Notes under the pieces: model-generated
Seen by the model: the letters and a program-made list of their open reading frames with translations, nothing else
What the model was told of the DNA's origin: nothing
Databases searched by the model: none
Position numbers and translations under genes: made by a program
Part shown: positions 13,233 to 14,141 of the stretch, piece after piece
Numbering within the stretch: position 1 is the first letter of the stretch
Layout: each line of letters begins with the position of its first letter
From: Burkholderiales bacterium
Lineage (GTDB): Bacteria > Pseudomonadota > Gammaproteobacteria > Burkholderiales > Burkholderiaceae_C
Assembly (NCBI GenBank): GCA_011390055.1
Contig: JAABTC010000014.1
Location: 1 to 14,141 of the forward strand
Length of the DNA: 14,141 bases
Reading direction: 5' to 3'

Positions 13233-14141
13233 CTAGAGGATGTAGCGCGACAGGTCCTCGTTGCCGGCCAGGGCGGCCAGCTTCGCATCCACCGCGGCCG
13301 CATCGATTGCGATGCTCTGGCCGCTGCGGTTCGGCGCATCGAAGCTGATCTCGTCGAGCAGCCGCTCCATCACCGTGGCCAGGCGGCGCGCGCCGATGTT
13401 CTCGGTGCGTTCGTTGACCTCGAAGGCGATCTGCGCCAAACGCCTCACACCATCGGGCGCGATCGTCAGCGTGACACCCTCGGTCGCGAGCAGCGCCTGG
13501 TACTGCTTGACCAGGCTGGCATGGGTGCTGGTCAGGATCGCCTCGAAATCGTCGACCGAGAGCGAACCGAGCTCGACCCGGATCGGAAAGCGCCCCTGCA
13601 GCTCGGGGATCAGATCGCTCGGCTTGGCCAGGTGGAAGGCGCCGCTGGCGATGAACAGGATGTGGTCGGTCTTCACGACGCCGTACTTGGTGCTGACCGC
13701 GGTGCCCTCCACCAGCGGCAGCAGGTCGCGCTGCACACCCTGGCGCGAGACCTCGCCGCCGCTGCCCTCGCTGTTGCGCGAGGTCACCTTGTCGATCTCG
13801 TCGATGAAGACGATGCCATTGCCCTCGGCCTGGGCCAGCGCGGCGGCGCGGATCTCGTCCTCGTTGACCAGCTTGCCGGCCTCCTCCTCGACCAGCAGCT
13901 TGAAGGCTTCGCCGATCTTCAGCTTGCGCGTCTTCTTGCGCCCGCCACCCATCTGCGCGAACAGGCCCTTCAACTGCTCGGCCATCTCCTCCATGCCCTG
14001 CGGCCCCAGCACCTCGAGCGCCTGGCGCGGCTGCTCGAGCTCGAGCTCGACCTCCTTGTCGTCGAGGCTGCCTTCGCGCAGGCGCTTGCGCATCACTTGC
14101 CGCGCGGTGCTGTCGGCCGGCGGTGCAGCGGCACTCTCACC
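13233..14141 (-). CDS. hslU: ATP-dependent protease ATPase subunit HslU, C-terminal part (cut by window edge)
   Basis: The last 302 residues of HslU, the AAA+ unfoldase that feeds substrates to the HslV peptidase in the cytoplasm. The N-terminal part with Walker A lies beyond the right edge. Visible features in order are: an Ala/Pro-rich stretch and charged helices of the intermediate domain (VMRKRLREGSLDDKEVELEL, PQGMEEMAEQLKGLFAQMGG); Walker B IVFIDEID; RQGVQRDLLPLVEG; KTDHILFIASGAFH; LIPELQGRFPIRVEL with the arginine finger region; and NERTENIGARRLATVMERLL. The C-terminal tail EDLSRYIL is the conserved segment that docks into HslV. The frame continues without a stop to the window end, so the internal GTG/ATG near 14091-14096 are not the gene start. 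hslV is normally directly upstream and would be outside the window. Confidence 0.96.
   Translation of the reverse strand, partial: GESAAAPPADSTARQVMRKRLREGSLDDKEVELELEQPRQALEVLGPQGMEEMAEQLKGLFAQMGGGRKKTRKLKIGEAFKLLVEEEAGKLVNEDEIRAAALAQAEGNGIVFIDEIDKVTSRNSEGSGGEVSRQGVQRDLLPLVEGTAVSTKYGVVKTDHILFIASGAFHLAKPSDLIPELQGRFPIRVELGSLSVDDFEAILTSTHASLVKQYQALLATEGVTLTIAPDGVRRLAQIAFEVNERTENIGARRLATVMERLLDEISFDAPNRSGQSIAIDAAAVDAKLAALAGNEDLSRYIL

Noticed and set aside
1..14141. CRISPR array, defence system, toxin-antitoxin pair, prophage or integrative element
   Set aside because: No direct-repeat array, integrase, transposase, nuclease or reverse-transcriptase motifs were seen in any plausible frame. Gene content is metabolic and regulatory throughout.

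Overview
The window is GC-rich, tightly packed chromosomal DNA. It most resembles a betaproteobacterium of the order Burkholderiales (Rubrivivax/Leptothrix/Methylibium-like). The grounds are the pcaIJF-plus-IclR block, a fused isobutyryl-CoA mutase, a type III pantothenate kinase, HslU, and a short GC-rich hairpin repeat of a kind I recall from this order. The genus assignment is an inference from gene content and protein style, not from a search. No rRNA, tRNA, CRISPR array, phage, transposase or plasmid gene was seen. No gap between genes exceeds about 120 bases.

Layout. (1) 1-1344: the start of an Lrp/AsnC-type regulator (minus, cut by the window edge), divergent from a saccharopine dehydrogenase-family oxidoreductase. 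The 103-bp gap between them holds a 7-7-7 palindrome and a second long-spaced inverted repeat. (2) 1345-4847: a beta-ketoadipate operon, pcaI-pcaJ-pcaF-pcaR, with overlapping or near-touching genes. Two overlapping inverted repeats lie just ahead of pcaI and look like an IclR/PcaR operator. These enzymes convert 3-oxoadipate to succinyl-CoA and acetyl-CoA, the last steps of aromatic ring catabolism. (3) 4848-6462: a periplasmic ABC-type ligand-binding protein without permease or ATPase genes, followed by a small ABM-fold protein. Both are probably linked to uptake or metabolism of a related carboxylate. (4) 6478-11705, minus strand: icmF (B12 domain, G-protein chaperone domain and mutase domain in one chain), followed 38 bp later by a TPR-GGDEF diguanylate cyclase. 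A LiuR-like palindrome sits 26 bp upstream of the icmF start. (5) 11815-13222, plus strand: a small unrecognised protein and coaX. (6) 13233-14141, minus strand: the C-terminal two thirds of HslU, running off the right edge.

Most of the window is ordinary core and catabolic metabolism: lysine-type amino-acid oxidation, aromatic degradation, branched acyl-CoA rearrangement, CoA synthesis and protein quality control. I see no convincing undescribed multi-gene system. The most unusual point is a ~70-bp hairpin repeat inserted in frame inside the G domain of icmF. It adds about 23 residues of low-complexity Pro/Ala/Gly/Arg sequence to an otherwise intact enzyme. Other points worth a look are the operator architecture ahead of pcaI, the LiuR-like site ahead of icmF, a hairpin touching the start codon of the diguanylate cyclase, and two GC hairpins that place a stop codon in the loop at the two convergent junctions.
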